A stretch of 64,000 bases of DNA from Geodermatophilus sp. DSM 44513 (GCF_032460525.1 NZ_CP135963.1:1736001-1800000); one strand, 5' to 3'; positions 54,003 to 64,000 are shown, counted from the stretch's first letter. The notes: a model not told the origin generated them from the letters alone. Program-made: numbers and translations.

Positions 54003-56360
54003 TCAGCTGCGCAGGGGTGTGCGGCGGAGTGGCCGCGGCAGCCCGCCGAGCAGGGAGGGCGGCAGCAGCAGCGCGCGCAGCCGGAGCGCCCGCGGGGCTG
54101 CGGCCAGCAGCCCGCGGCGGGCGGTGGTGAGGTCCGCGCGCAGCTCCGGGCCGACGGCGGGGACGCTGCCGGGCCGGGCGTAGCTGGCCGCCTCCTCGGC
54201 GCGGGCCAGCCGGGCGACCGCCCCGCCCACGTCCCCTCCCGGTGCGCGTCGGCGGTGCGGCCGGTGCACCCCGCCGCCGGCCGCAGCCGCGTCGGCCAGC
54301 TGCCCGGCCACCTGCCGCGGCGTCCGCGCCGGGTCGGCGGTCCGGCCCACGTCGAGCGCGGTGGCGGCCAGTTCGTCCCACAGCGCCGCGGGGCTGCCGG
54401 TGGCCAGCCGGCGGCGCCGCTGCACCACCCGCAACCCGGCCGGGACCGCGGCCAGGGCCACGGCCGCCAGCGCCAGGCCCGCGGTGCGCAGCGCCGGGAC
54501 CCACGAGCCGCTCTGCTGCGGCGCGGCCTGCGCGGTCGGCAGCTCCTGCGGCGCGGGCAGCTCCTGCGGGGCCCGGGGTGCCGGCGCGGGCAGCGGCGCG
54601 GGCAGCGGGTCGGTGCGCGGGTCGACCTCCTGGTCCGGGGCGCGGGGGGCCCAGGGCAGCTCCACCGCGCGGTCGGTGTCGATCGGGGTCGGGTCGTAGG
54701 GGACCCAGCCCAGGTCGTCGAAGTAGACCTCCACCCAGGCGTGCGCGTCGTCGCTGGTGACCAGCCGGCTGCCGTCGGACTGCGGCGTGCCGGGGGTGTA
54801 GCCGAGCACCACCCGCGCCGGGACGCCGGCCGCCCGGACCAGGGCCGCCATCGCACCGGCGTACTGCTCGCAGTAGCCCTGCCGCAGCCGCAGGAAGTCC
54901 GCGAGGTCGTCGCCGCCGGTGCCCGGCGCGGTCGACAGGGAGTACTGGTAGTCGTTGGCCGGGTCGGTGAAGTGCCCGTACACCGCCTGCACCCGCTCGT
55001 ACGGCGTCCCCGCGTCCGCGGTCAGCGTGTCCACCAGTTCCTCGACGGTCGGGTCGAGCGGCGGCAGGGCGGTGTAGCGCTGCACCAGCGGCAGCTCCGG
55101 CGGCAGCTCGCCGGACGCGGCCAGCTGCTCGGGCGTGGGCCGCGGCTCCACCGCCGCCACCGACCAGCTCTGCCCCGCCGTCGACACCTCCCGGCCGAAC
55201 ACCGTGCCCGTGGCCGGGTCGAACCGCCACTGGTCCGGCGCGGCCACGTCCACCGACTGGGGCGCGTACAGCAGCGGCAGGAACCGGTCCTCGTGGCCGA
55301 GCGCGGTGACCAGCGCGTCGACCGGCCGGCCGCCCTGCCGGCCGGGCAGGGCCAGCCCCGGCCCGTCGGCGACCGCCGCCTGCCCGTCGAGGTTGCCGAT
55401 CCGCCAGCCCGCGTCGGCGTCGTAGACCTCCAGCGCCACGACGCGCAGGTGCCCGGGGTCGGGCACCGAGGCGGTGAGCTCCAGCAGCTCGACCGGCTCG
55501 TCCAGGGTCAGCTGCCCCTGCAGGGCCGCCGCCGGGTCCAGGGCGGTGCCGGTGGAGCCGCCACCCCCGCCGCGGCCGAAGCCGAAGGACCGGGTGCCCT
55601 CGCTCAGCGTGGGGACGACGGCGCCGACGACCAGCCCGAGCAGCACGGCGGCCGCCCCGGTCCGGACGGCGGTGAGCGTCCCGGGCCCCAGCAGCGGGCG
55701 CCGTCCCCCCGCCAGCCGGCGGCCCAGCTGCCGGTGCTGGTCGGCGAACAGCAGCAGCGCCAGCCCGGCGGACGGCGCGGCCACCGGCAGCACGCCGACC
55801 GAGCCGGTCACCGTGCTCACCGGGACGCAGAGGAGGACCAGCAGGCCGAGCCCGGCCAACGCCGGCCGGCGGGCACCGACGGCCACCTGGTCCACGGCGA
55901 GGGCGACCAGGCCGGCCATCAGCGTGGTGAGGGTCAGCAGGCCGGTCAGCGGGAGGGCCGGCGTGCTCTGCTCGCGCAGCTCCACGGTCCCGTCGGCCAT
56001 CACCGCGCCGAGGTCGGCCAGGCTGGCGCCCGTCGGCAGCCAGCCACCCCACGCCTGGTCGGGGGCGAACAGCGTCGTCAGCACGCAGACCAGCACGGCC
56101 AGCTGACCGACGGGGACGGCGGCACGCACCAGTGCCGTCCACCAGCCGGGCACCGGGCGGTCCCCGGCGAGGGCTGCGCCGGCCACCCGCAGCAGCAGGC
56201 CGGCGGCGGCCACGGCGGTCACGGCGGCCAGCACCGGGGGCAGCCAGTCGCCGGCGGTGAACACCGGCACCAGCGCGAGGGTGCCCAGGACGGTGGCGAC
56301 CGCGGCGGCCCCGGTCGTGCCGGCGTCGCGCAGCAGCGTGCGCGCGGTGTCCCCGCTCAC
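54003..56360 (-). CDS. TgpA-type transmembrane transglutaminase-like protein
   Basis: The 785-residue protein has about seven N-terminal membrane segments (residues 15-260) and a DUF3488-like external region. The transglutaminase core follows with catalytic Cys in QGYCEQYAGAMAALVRAAGVPAR, His in DDAHAWVEVYF and Asp in YDPTP. A Pro/Ala-rich linker, one more membrane segment near residue 615 and a DUF4129-like tail complete it. The DUF58 and MoxR genes upstream form the usual operon. The substrate is unknown. GTG 56360 overlaps the DUF58 stop. Confidence 0.9.
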   Translation of the reverse strand: MSGDTARTLLRDAGTTGAAAVATVLGTLALVPVFTAGDWLPPVLAAVTAVAAAGLLLRVAGAALAGDRPVPGWWTALVRAAVPVGQLAVLVCVLTTLFAPDQAWGGWLPTGASLADLGAVMADGTVELREQSTPALPLTGLLTLTTLMAGLVALAVDQVAVGARRPALAGLGLLVLLCVPVSTVTGSVGVLPVAAPSAGLALLLFADQHRQLGRRLAGGRRPLLGPGTLTAVRTGAAAVLLGLVVGAVVPTLSEGTRSFGFGRGGGGGSTGTALDPAAALQGQLTLDEPVELLELTASVPDPGHLRVVALEVYDADAGWRIGNLDGQAAVADGPGLALPGRQGGRPVDALVTALGHEDRFLPLLYAPQSVDVAAPDQWRFDPATGTVFGREVSTAGQSWSVAAVEPRPTPEQLAASGELPPELPLVQRYTALPPLDPTVEELVDTLTADAGTPYERVQAVYGHFTDPANDYQYSLSTAPGTGGDDLADFLRLRQGYCEQYAGAMAALVRAAGVPARVVLGYTPGTPQSDGSRLVTSDDAHAWVEVYFDDLGWVPYDPTPIDTDRAVELPWAPRAPDQEVDPRTDPLPAPLPAPAPRAPQELPAPQELPTAQAAPQQSGSWVPALRTAGLALAAVALAAVPAGLRVVQRRRRLATGSPAALWDELAATALDVGRTADPARTPRQVAGQLADAAAAGGGVHRPHRRRAPGGDVGGAVARLARAEEAASYARPGSVPAVGPELRADLTTARRGLLAAAPRALRLRALLLPPSLLGGLPRPLRRTPLRS

Positions 56361-57703
56361 CACCGGCCGCCCGGCACGGCGGCGGGCCGCACGACCCGGG
56401 CCCACGCGTCGGCCACGGACTCCCCGGCGCCGGCGACGGTGACCTGCCAGCCGGCCGCGCGCAGCAGGTCCGCCGCCGCCTCCTGCTGGCGGGTGAGCTC
56501 CGCGCGCGCGGCGGACCCGACCGGCCGCCGCCGGCGGGCGCCGTCGGCCTCGGCCCAGCTGCCCACGTCGACGAGGACGGCGAGGTCGGCGGCCGGGCCG
56601 GAGCGGACCCGCACCAGCTCCGCGGCGTCGTCGGGCCCGACCGCCCCGAGCAGCGCCACGACGGGACCCTCCCCGGCCGCCCGGGTCAGCACCCCCAGCC
56701 CGGGGCCCAGGCCGGTCAGCCGGGACGGCGTCACCGTGGCGAGCAGGTCCAGCAGCTCCTCGGGGCCCCGTCCCGCGCCGGGCCGGTCGCCGGTCAGCTC
56801 GGCGGCCTCGGTGACCACCCGCACCGTGGCGCCGCGCGCGATCAGCTCGGTGCCGATGCTGGCCGCCGCCTCGACCAGCCACTCCAGGCTGTCCGGCGGG
56901 AGCGCGTCGGGGACCCGCCGGTCGGCGGGGGTGGGGCGGGCGAGCAGGTGGGCGCGGGTGCGGGTGTCCAGCAGCAGGGTGGCCTGCGCGCGCCAGGGCC
57001 GCTCCTCCAGCCGCACCATCAGCTCCCCGGAGCGGGCCGTCGCCCGCCAGTGCACCTTGCGCAGGTCGTCGCCCTGCCGGTACGGCCGGGTGCTGACATC
57101 GTCCTCCCCGTGGACGGCGATCGACCGGCGCGCGCCCGACCCACCGCCGCCCTGCCCGCCGCCGGGCCCGCCGGGACCGAGCGGCACCACCCGGGGCACC
57201 ACGACCAGCGGCGCGGTGTCGGCGCCGACGACGCTGCGCAGCACCAGGCCGAAGGGGTCCACCAGCCGCAGCCGCAGCGGCCCCAGACGGTGGCGGCCGC
57301 GGCGCCCGCCGTGCACCCGGTAGTGCAGCGTCGCCGCCCGCCCGCCGGGCAACCGGTCCACGACGAACTGCGGGGCCGGGCCGAGCTCCGGCGGCACCGT
57401 CTCGGCCAGCAGCCACAGCCCGCCGGTGCCGCGGCCGGCGTTGGAGAGCTCCAGCAGCACCTCCGCGTCGCCCCCCCGCGGCACCCGGGCGGGGGTGACG
57501 GTGCGCCGCGCGGCGACCCGGAAGCGGTGCCGGGCCACGGCCAGCGCCGACAGCAGCGGCAGGGCCAGCACGAACACCGCCACCTGCACCAGCGGCGTCT
57601 CGCCCAGCAGCACACCGAGCAGCAGGAGGGTGAGCCCGGCGGCGACCAGGCAGCGGCCGCGCAGCGTGAGGCTGGCCAGCGCGGTGGCGACCGGGCCGGC
57701 CAC
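56357..57703 (-). CDS. DUF58 domain protein
   Basis: The 448-residue protein has two N-terminal membrane segments (LVAAGLTLLLLGVLLGETP and VAVFVLALPLLSAL) and the DUF58 core DVSTRPYRQGDDLRKVHWRATARSGELMVR near residues 215-245. A von Willebrand A-like part follows (ATLLLDTRTRAH). A Gly-rich insertion lies near residues 188-200. DUF58 proteins work with MoxR ATPases as putative chaperone partners. Confidence 0.9.
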   Translation of the reverse strand: MAGPVATALASLTLRGRCLVAAGLTLLLLGVLLGETPLVQVAVFVLALPLLSALAVARHRFRVAARRTVTPARVPRGGDAEVLLELSNAGRGTGGLWLLAETVPPELGPAPQFVVDRLPGGRAATLHYRVHGGRRGRHRLGPLRLRLVDPFGLVLRSVVGADTAPLVVVPRVVPLGPGGPGGGQGGGGSGARRSIAVHGEDDVSTRPYRQGDDLRKVHWRATARSGELMVRLEERPWRAQATLLLDTRTRAHLLARPTPADRRVPDALPPDSLEWLVEAAASIGTELIARGATVRVVTEAAELTGDRPGAGRGPEELLDLLATVTPSRLTGLGPGLGVLTRAAGEGPVVALLGAVGPDDAAELVRVRSGPAADLAVLVDVGSWAEADGARRRRPVGSAARAELTRQQEAAADLLRAAGWQVTVAGAGESVADAWARVVRPAAVPGGRW

Positions 57704-57704
57704 C

Positions 57705-58709
<1,005 letters not shown>

Positions 58710-59086
58710 GCAGCCTCCTCGCCGTCCCCCCGAGCGGGCGGGGCCCACCCGCCGGTGCGCGACGACGGTGCTCGCCCGCCCGGGTGGGCGGCACGGCCCG
58801 CTGCCGGGGCGACCCGGCGGTCCAGGTCAGGTCCCCAACCGTACGTGGCCGGACACCGGCCGGGCGTGTCGTCGCCCCCGGCCACCCGGCGGCCCACCCA
58901 CCGCTGTGGCCGGGACCCCCACCGCCACCCCACCGGGACCCCTCCGCGGCGCCCGGCCGGGGCCCTGCTGGGTGGGTCGCCGTGGGGCCGGACCCCACCG
59001 CTCCCCACCCCCGCCGGAGGCCTCCCGGGTGGCGCGCTGACCTGCGTGAGCGGGGGTGGGGAGGGCCCGTCACGACATGGTGTCGA
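58710..59086. other. gene-free GC-rich stretch upstream of mraZ
   Basis: This part of the 486-nt gap between the divergent moxR and mraZ genes has no credible reading frame. It is rich in CCCACC and GGGGTGG tracts and has short GGACCCCAC/GTGGGG complements near 58980-59003. The moxR promoter is presumably here, but I cannot place it. Confidence 0.5.
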
Positions 59087-59136
59087 GTGGTGTTCGGTGG
59101 GGCGTAGTGGGTTAGTGTGTGGCCCGGTGGGGAGGT
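59087..59136 (+). promoter_or_regulatory. MraZ-box array at the mraZ promoter
   Basis: Five consecutive 10-bp blocks each start with GTG: GTGGTGTTCG, GTGGGGCGTA, GTGGGTTAGT, GTGTGGCCCG and GTGGGGAGGT. MraZ proteins bind TGGG-type repeats spaced one helical turn apart upstream of their own gene. A TAGTGT -10 element (59113-59118) lies inside the array, so MraZ binding would block transcription. Confidence 0.75.
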
Positions 59137-59195
59137 AGGGCGCGTCCGGGGGACGCCCCGGGAGCGCGAGGAGGACCGATGGGGGAGGTGTTCCG

Positions 59196-59630
59196 GTGTT
59201 CGTCGGCAGCTACCCGTTGCGCCTCGACGAGAAGGGCCGGCTCGCACTCCCCGTCCGCTTCCGCGAGCAGGTGGCCGACGGCATGGTGATCAAGAAGGGC
59301 CAGGACCGCTGCGTGTACGGCCTGACCATGGCCCGGGTCGCCGAGCAGAGTGCCGCCGCCGCCGCGATGGCACCCTCGGACACCGCCGCCGCCCGCATGC
59401 GCGCCCGCATGAGCTTCGGGTCGATGGTCGAGGTCGAGCCGGACAAGACCGGCCGCATCACCATCCCCGCCAACCTGCGCGAGTACGCCGGTCTGGACCG
59501 TGACGTGGTCGTCGTCGGGGTCGACACCCGCTTCGAGATCTGGGACGCCGGCACCTGGGACGCCTACGTGGCCGAGCAGGAGGCCGCCTACGCCGACATG
59601 GAGAGCGAGGGGATGCCGACCCTCTCCTGA
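59196..59630 (+). CDS. mraZ: transcriptional regulator MraZ
   Basis: The 144-residue protein has two SpoVT-AbrB-like halves: [15 protein letters not shown] near residue 10 and [19 protein letters not shown] near residue 85. It represses the division and cell-wall cluster by binding repeats upstream of itself. GTG 59196 is preceded by GGGGGAGG with 7-nt spacing. A small hairpin (GCGTCC/GGACGC) lies in the leader near 59142. Confidence 0.95.
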   Translation: MFVGSYPLRLDEKGRLALPVRFREQVADGMVIKKGQDRCVYGLTMARVAEQSAAAAAMAPSDTAAARMRARMSFGSMVEVEPDKTGRITIPANLREYAGLDRDVVVVGVDTRFEIWDAGTWDAYVAEQEAAYADMESEGMPTLS

Positions 59631-59671
59631 CCCCGACGTCCCGTCCACCCGACCCTCCGGGCCGCCTTGAC

Positions 59672-59729
59672 CGAGCCGACTTCCCCGCGGCTCGACCGAC
59701 CGGCCCGAGTCGTCTTCCCCGCGGCTCGG
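59672..59729 (+). ncRNA. mraW RNA motif, two tandem hairpins
   Basis: Two hairpins follow the mraZ stop. The first pairs CGAGCCG with CGGCTCG over ACTTCCCCG. The second pairs CCGAGTCG with CGGCTCGG over TCTTCCCCG. Both 9-nt loops share CTTCCCCG. The actinobacterial mraW motif is a hairpin with a highly conserved loop in the 5' leader of mraW/rsmH, which fits. The duplication within one leader is notable. Confidence 0.68.
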
Positions 59730-60148
59730 ACCCGGCGCACCGGAGACAGAGACGCACCGTCCACCGGGGACGCACCGGCCCCCACCGGCGCGGACCCGCC
59801 CCTCCCCGCGGGGTTCCACCTGACGTACTTCCCCGACGCCAGGCGGGCCCCGCGGGGCCGGGGAGACCCGTTCCCGGCCGCCCACCCCGACCCACCGGCC
59901 CCGACCCCTCCTCGCCGGTCGCCGCGCCGCGCCTCCCCACCGCGCCGCCCCACCGCCCTGCCCTCCCGTCCCCGCCCCGCCCGTACCGCCTGCCCCTGCC
60001 CGCCTCGCTCCGCCCTGCGCGCCCCGGCGGCGTCCCCCACGCGCCGGCGAAACGCCGCCGCCCCTCCGCCCGCCGACCGCAGCGGGGCCCCACCATGGAC
60101 GGGTCCCGCGCCACCGGGCGCCCCGACCCCGTTCAGGAGCCGCCGACG
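59730..60148. other. long leader between mraZ and rsmH
   Basis: About 420 nt downstream of the hairpins are C-rich with no convincing gene. A 161-residue open frame here is Pro/Arg/Ala-rich and lacks family likeness. AGGAGC at 60135 is the ribosome-binding site of rsmH. Confidence 0.5.
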
Positions 60149-61138
60149 ATGAGCACCGAGCCGGCGCAGGCCGGGCCGGCCGCGCACCCGGTGCACGTGC
60201 CGGTCCTGCTCGACCGGGTCACCGGGCTGCTCGGGCCGGCCTGCTCGTCCGCCGGTGCGGTCCTCGTAGACGCCACCCTCGGACTGGCCGGGCACGCGCT
60301 GGCCCTGCTGCGCGCCCACCCCGGACTGCGCCTGGTCGGCCTGGACCGCGACCCCGACGCCCGCGCCGAGGCCACCCGCCGACTGGCCGACGCCGGCGTG
60401 GCCGGCCGGGCGACCGTCGTCCCGGCCGTCTTCGACGAGCTGCCCGAGGTGCTCGACCGGCTCGGCCTGCCCGAGGTGCAGGCGGTGCTGTTCGACCTGG
60501 GGGTGTCCTCGCTGCAGCTGGACCGCCGCGACCGCGGGTTCAGCTACGCCGGCGACGGGCCGCTGGACATGCGCATGGACCCGTCGGCGCCGCGCACCGC
60601 CGCCGACGTGGTGAACACCTACGCCGCCGGCGACCTGGCCCGCGTGCTGCGCGTCTACGGCGAGGAGCGCTTCGCCACCCGCATCGCGGCGGCCATCGTG
60701 CGCGAGCGCGAGCGCGCGCCGTTCACGCACACCGAGCGGCTGGCCCACCTGGTGCGCGAGTCGATCCCCGCCGCCACCCGGCGCACCGGCGGGCACCCGG
60801 CCAAGCGCGCGTTCCAGGCGCTGCGCATCGAGGTGAACGACGAGCTGGGAGTGCTCGAGCGCGCCCTTCCGGCGGCCCTGGACGCCCTCGCGGTCGGCGG
60901 GCGGCTGGCCGTCATCACCTTCCACTCCCTCGAGGACCGCATCGTCAAGCAGACCCTCGCGGCCGGTGCGGTGGACCGCACGCCGCCGGAGCTGCCGGTG
61001 CCCCTGCCCGACCTCGGCCCGACGCTGCGGCTGCTCACCCGCGGGGGCGAGGCGGCGTCGGAGGCCGAGGTCGCGGCCAACCCGCGAGCCGCCTCGGCCC
61101 GGCTGCGGGCCGCCGAGCGGATCCGGCGGGCCGCGTGA
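60149..61138 (+). CDS. rsmH: 16S rRNA (cytosine1402-N4)-methyltransferase
   Basis: The 329-residue protein has [13 protein letters not shown], the SAM loop [38 protein letters not shown] and the late [11 protein letters not shown], all typical of RsmH (MraW). It methylates C1402 in the ribosomal P site. ATG 60149 has AGGAGC 8 nt upstream. The usual GxGGHS of the SAM loop is LGLAGHA, a mild change. It overlaps ftsL by GTGA. Confidence 0.95.
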   Translation: MSTEPAQAGPAAHPVHVPVLLDRVTGLLGPACSSAGAVLVDATLGLAGHALALLRAHPGLRLVGLDRDPDARAEATRRLADAGVAGRATVVPAVFDELPEVLDRLGLPEVQAVLFDLGVSSLQLDRRDRGFSYAGDGPLDMRMDPSAPRTAADVVNTYAAGDLARVLRVYGEERFATRIAAAIVRERERAPFTHTERLAHLVRESIPAATRRTGGHPAKRAFQALRIEVNDELGVLERALPAALDALAVGGRLAVITFHSLEDRIVKQTLAAGAVDRTPPELPVPLPDLGPTLRLLTRGGEAASEAEVAANPRAASARLRAAERIRRAA

Positions 61139-61854
61139 GCGCCGCCGCCCGCGCGGCCGGACCACCCCCCGGGGACCGTCCCGGCCGGGGCACCGCACCC
61201 GTGTCGGCGCCCGTGTCGGGCCCGGTGCGAGCCGCCTCCGCCGGTGGGTGGCCGGCCCCCGCCCGGCGGCCGGCCGCCCCGGCGACGGGCCGGCGGGTGC
61301 GCGCGCACACCGCACCGGTGCGCACCGGCGCGGTGCGGACCGGCCCGGTGGCGGCACCGTCCCCGCCGGCCGTCCCGGCGCCCCGCCCGGCGGCGGGCCC
61401 ACCCCCGGGCCGGGTCCGCAGCGCCGTGGCCGACTCCCGCACCCGGCTGGTCCTGCTGGTCGTGACCCTGCTGCTCGCCACCACGCTGGGCCTGCTGTTC
61501 CTCAACACCGCCATCGCGGTCAACTCCCTCAAGGCCACCCAGCTGGCCGCCGCCAACGCCGACCGCGCCCAGGAGGTGCAGCGCCTCGAGCAGCAGGTGA
61601 TCGCCGGCGGCACACCGGCGGAGCTCGCCGCCGCGGCCCGCGAGGCCGGGATGGTGCCCGCCGGCCCGGCCGCCTACCTGGTCGTCGGGGAGGACGGCAC
61701 CGTCACCCTGCGCGGGGAGGCCGTGCCCGCGGAGGCGCCGGAGCCCGAGGAGACACCGCGGCTGCCCGGCGACGCGGCCGTCCCCGTGGCCCCTGAGGTG
61801 CCCGTGGCCGGGGACCTCGCCGGGGGCCCCGCCGCGGCCGGCGGCGGGGAGTGA
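61135..61854 (+). CDS. ftsL: FtsL-like septum protein
   Basis: The 239-residue protein has a long disordered Pro/Ala/Arg-rich cytoplasmic part (about 100 residues), one membrane segment ([19 protein letters not shown] near residues 105-123) and a short extracellular coiled coil ([20 protein letters not shown]). Position between rsmH and ftsI identifies it better than sequence. FtsL links FtsQ and FtsB to FtsI/FtsW at the septum. It is coupled to both neighbours. Confidence 0.85.
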   Translation: MSAAARAAGPPPGDRPGRGTAPVSAPVSGPVRAASAGGWPAPARRPAAPATGRRVRAHTAPVRTGAVRTGPVAAPSPPAVPAPRPAAGPPPGRVRSAVADSRTRLVLLVVTLLLATTLGLLFLNTAIAVNSLKATQLAAANADRAQEVQRLEQQVIAGGTPAELAAAAREAGMVPAGPAAYLVVGEDGTVTLRGEAVPAEAPEPEETPRLPGDAAVPVAPEVPVAGDLAGGPAAAGGGE

Positions 61855-63671
61855 CCGTGCCCGGCTCGCCCCGCCGTCCGCTGGACCGCACCCCGCCGCG
61901 CCGGGGCGCGGCCGGTGCGTTCACCTCCCGCCGCGCGCCGGGCAGCCGCCGGCTACGCGGGGCCCTGCCGGTGAGCAGCCGGCGGTTCAGCGTCGGCCTG
62001 GCGCTCGTCGTCGTGCCGCTGCTGGTCATCACCGGCCGGCTGTGGCTGCTGCAGGGCGTCGACAGCGGCGAGTACGCGCTTGCCGCGACGCAGGACCGCA
62101 TCAGCGTGCGCGACGTCCTCCCGCTGCGCGGCCCGGTGGTCGACCGCGACGGCGACCCGCTGGCCTACACCGTCGAGGCCTCCCGGGTCACCGCCGACCC
62201 CACCCTCGTCGCCGACCCCGCCCGCACCGCCCTGGCGCTGACCACGCTGCTCGACGTCCCGGTCTCCGAGCTCACCGACCTGCTGTCGGCCGACGGCCGC
62301 TACGTCGTGCTGGCCTCCCGCGTGCGGCCGGAGACGGTGGACGCGATCGAGGAGCTGGGCCTGGACGGCGTGTACTCCGAGGACGACCCGGTGCGGCTCT
62401 ACCCCGCCGGCTCCGTCGCCGGGCAGGTCGTCGGCTTCGTCGGCCGGGAGGGTGCGGGGCTGGCCGGCGTGGAGCAGACGATGGACGAGAAGCTCGCCGG
62501 CACGCCGGGGGAGCGGCGGGTCGAGGTGGGCAGCGGCGGGCACCCGATCCCGTCGGGCATCGACGAGTCCACCCCCGCCGTCGACGGGCAGACCGTCGAG
62601 CTGACGCTGGACTCCGACCTGCAGTTCGTCACCGAGCAGCGGCTGCAGGAGGCCTGCCAGGACGGCGCCACCACCCGCGCCTCGGCCGTCGTCCTGGAGG
62701 TCGCCACCGGCCGGGTCGCCGCCATGGGCTCCTGCCCGGGCTACGACCCCGGCGACTACTCCCGGACCGACCCGGACCTGCTGGGCAACCCGATCGTGTC
62801 CAGCGTCTTCGAGCCCGGCTCGGTGCTCAAGGCGGTCACCCTGGCCGCGGCGATCGAGGAGGGGCGGGCCACCCCGGACAGGGTCCTGAGCGTGCCGGGG
62901 TCGATCGCGGCGGGGGACGTGGTCGTCCGCGACGCGCACCCCCACCCGCCGATCGACTGGACGGTCACCGGCGTGCTGGCCAAGTCCAGCAACGTCGGGA
63001 CGATCATGCTGGCCCGCGAGGTGGGCGACCAGCGGCTCGAGGAGTACCTGCGCGCCTTCGGCCTGGGCCGCACCACCGGCATCGAGCTGCCCGGCGAGAG
63101 CGCCGGCATCCTCCAGGACTCCGCCGAGTGGACCGCGAGCCGCGCGGCCAACGTCCCGATCGGGCAGGGCGTGTCGGTAACCACCCTGCAGATGGCGTCG
63201 ATGTACCAGGCGATCGCCAACGGCGGGGTGCGCGTGGAGCCCCGGGTCGTCGCCGCCGTCGGCGGCCAGGCCCCGCCGGCGCCGGCGAGCACCCGGGTGG
63301 TCGGCGAGTCCACCGCCGACGACGTCGCGGCCATGCTGGAGGCCGTCGTCGGCCCCGGCGGCACCGCCCCGCTGGCGCAGGTCGAGGGCTTCCGGGTGGC
63401 GGGGAAGACCGGCACCGCGCAGCGGGCCAACCCGGAGTGCAACTGCTACGCCGGCGGCGGCTACGTGACCACCTTCGTCGGGTTCGCCCCCGCCGACGAC
63501 CCGCAGTACGTCGTGGCGGTGGACCTCGAGCGGCCCGCCAGCGACGCCGAGGGCGGCCAGGTCGCCGCCCCGGTGTTCGCCGACGTGATGCGCCAGGCGC
63601 TGACCGCCGACGGCATCGTGCCGTCCGGCACGCCCCGGCCCGTCCCGGTGCTGACCGGCCCGCAGCCCTGA
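61851..63671 (+). CDS. ftsI: class B penicillin-binding protein (FtsI/PbpB)
   Basis: The 606-residue division transpeptidase has a basic N-terminus and one membrane segment near residues 45-65 (LALVVVPLLVITGRLWLL). A PBP dimer domain and a transpeptidase domain follow, with S324-V-L-K327, S379-S-N381 and K519-T-G. It cross-links septal peptidoglycan and is a beta-lactam target. The GTG overlaps the ftsL stop. Confidence 0.96.
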   Translation: MTVPGSPRRPLDRTPPRRGAAGAFTSRRAPGSRRLRGALPVSSRRFSVGLALVVVPLLVITGRLWLLQGVDSGEYALAATQDRISVRDVLPLRGPVVDRDGDPLAYTVEASRVTADPTLVADPARTALALTTLLDVPVSELTDLLSADGRYVVLASRVRPETVDAIEELGLDGVYSEDDPVRLYPAGSVAGQVVGFVGREGAGLAGVEQTMDEKLAGTPGERRVEVGSGGHPIPSGIDESTPAVDGQTVELTLDSDLQFVTEQRLQEACQDGATTRASAVVLEVATGRVAAMGSCPGYDPGDYSRTDPDLLGNPIVSSVFEPGSVLKAVTLAAAIEEGRATPDRVLSVPGSIAAGDVVVRDAHPHPPIDWTVTGVLAKSSNVGTIMLAREVGDQRLEEYLRAFGLGRTTGIELPGESAGILQDSAEWTASRAANVPIGQGVSVTTLQMASMYQAIANGGVRVEPRVVAAVGGQAPPAPASTRVVGESTADDVAAMLEAVVGPGGTAPLAQVEGFRVAGKTGTAQRANPECNCYAGGGYVTTFVGFAPADDPQYVVAVDLERPASDAEGGQVAAPVFADVMRQALTADGIVPSGTPRPVPVLTGPQP

Positions 63672-63707
63672 GCGCGCCGGCCCCCGGTGATCAGCTCGGC
63701 TCAAGAA

Positions 63708-63763
63708 GGACCCCCGTGCCCCCCGCCACTCGCACGCTCGCGGCGGGACCCTGCACGGGGGCC
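63708..63763 (+). repeat. dispersed palindromic element, copy I
   Basis: GGACCCCCGTGC and GCACGGGGGCC are near-perfect arms around CGCACGCTCGCGGCGGG. This is the clearest copy and lies 36 nt after the ftsI stop. Confidence 0.85.
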
Positions 63764-63883
63764 GACCGGGTCCGGGCTCACCGCCGCCGGCGAGCCCGGA
63801 CCCGCCATGACTGGCTGAGCCGGTCATCGGGACGGGGCGGCGTGCGCGTGCGTGGGGGCGGCGGGTGCGACCGGGCCCGCCGG

Positions 63884-63889
63884 TAGATT
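63884..63889 (+). promoter_or_regulatory. -10 element TAGATT upstream of murE
   Basis: TAGATT ends 8 nt before the GTG at 63898, suggesting a leaderless murE transcript separate from the ftsI operon. Confidence 0.6.
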
Positions 63890-63897
63890 GGAGTCCC

Positions 63898-64000
63898 GTG
63901 AGCGAGAGCGGGGAGGAGGCGGCGGTCCGGTCCCCGCGGCGCACCGCCCTGCCCCTCACCGACCTCGCCGACCTGCTCGGCCCGCCCGTCCAGGGCGACC
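63898..64000 (+). CDS. murE: UDP-N-acetylmuramoyl-tripeptide synthetase, N-terminus (3' partial)
   Basis: Only about 34 codons are visible (VSESGEEAAVRSPRRT, then LPLTDLADLLGPPVQGD). The LxxLADLLG pattern is the usual MurE opening, and the position after ftsI supports the call. The rest lies beyond the window. Confidence 0.7.
   Translation, partial: MSESGEEAAVRSPRRTALPLTDLADLLGPPVQGD

Noticed and set aside
59667..60152. A 161-codon frame between mraZ and rsmH
   Set aside because: It is low complexity, overlaps the mraW-type hairpins and the rsmH ribosome-binding site, and resembles no family.

Overview
The window is about 75% GC, with dense genes, many GTG starts and 4-nt GTGA/ATGA gene overlaps. 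It reads as the chromosome of a high-GC actinobacterium. A motility-type chemoreceptor, two carotenoid loci and the mix of mycobacterial and Streptomyces-like gene order suggest Geodermatophilaceae (Geodermatophilus, Blastococcus or Modestobacter). The family assignment is inference. The backbone follows, in order, the Mycobacterium tuberculosis segment running from about Rv2190c to Rv2158c: NlpC/P60 peptidase, PimB mannosyltransferase, FadD15, SRPBCC protein, ArsA-like ATPase, acyltransferase, Rv2179c RNase, AroG, PknL, the Rv2175c-type DNA-binding protein, prenyl synthase, MetF, DUF3040, mraZ, rsmH, ftsL, ftsI and murE. Other genes are inserted between these.

Layout. 0-10.9 kb: envelope and lipid genes (cell-wall peptidase, M48 protease, PimB, FadD, PlsC-type acyltransferase), an ROK glucokinase and an Rv2179c-type exoribonuclease. 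10.9-21.1 kb: a chemoreceptor, a probably pyrophosphate-dependent phosphofructokinase, AroG, threonine aldolase, PknL, and serine hydroxymethyltransferase under a probable ZTP riboswitch. 21.1-24.7 kb: carotenoid precursor operon (GGPP synthase, phytoene desaturase, phytoene synthase). 24.8-33.2 kb: MetF, membrane proteins, an ABC transporter operon with an exported RseB/LolA-like protein, a lipase, a CDP-alcohol phosphatidyltransferase and adenosine kinase. 33.3-38.6 kb: a six-gene overlapping operon with a second carotenoid module (desaturase-like FAD enzyme, CruF hydratase, GT2 glycosyltransferase). 38.7-41.3 kb: LysR regulator, epoxide hydrolase and a decayed MazEF-like toxin-antitoxin pair.

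41.5-46.1 kb is an SOS-type operon: a perfect LexA box precedes DUF6504, a HEPN protein and a DnaE2-type polymerase. A second LexA box precedes dinB at 51.6 kb. Between them, on the minus strand, lies a three-gene unit: an 89-residue Gly/Asp-rich repeat peptide, a JmjC/cupin hydroxylase that seems to start at a CTG overlapping the peptide stop, and a sucrase/ferredoxin-like protein. This unit is the best candidate for an undescribed system. 53-58.7 kb carries DUF3040, DUF2750 and a TgpA-type transglutaminase / DUF58 / MoxR operon. 58.7-64 kb opens the division and cell-wall cluster (mraZ, rsmH, ftsL, ftsI, murE), with MraZ-box repeats and two mraW-type hairpins.

Two regulatory themes recur. 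At least ten genes have a TANNNT -10 element 7-8 nt before the start codon, the hallmark of leaderless mRNAs, and this corrects several start sites. Nine intergenic sites, mostly just after stop codons, carry an imperfect 47-60 bp palindrome (arms near GGACCCCC and GGGGGCC around a CGCTCGCGGCGGG core), once with a second copy nested inside.
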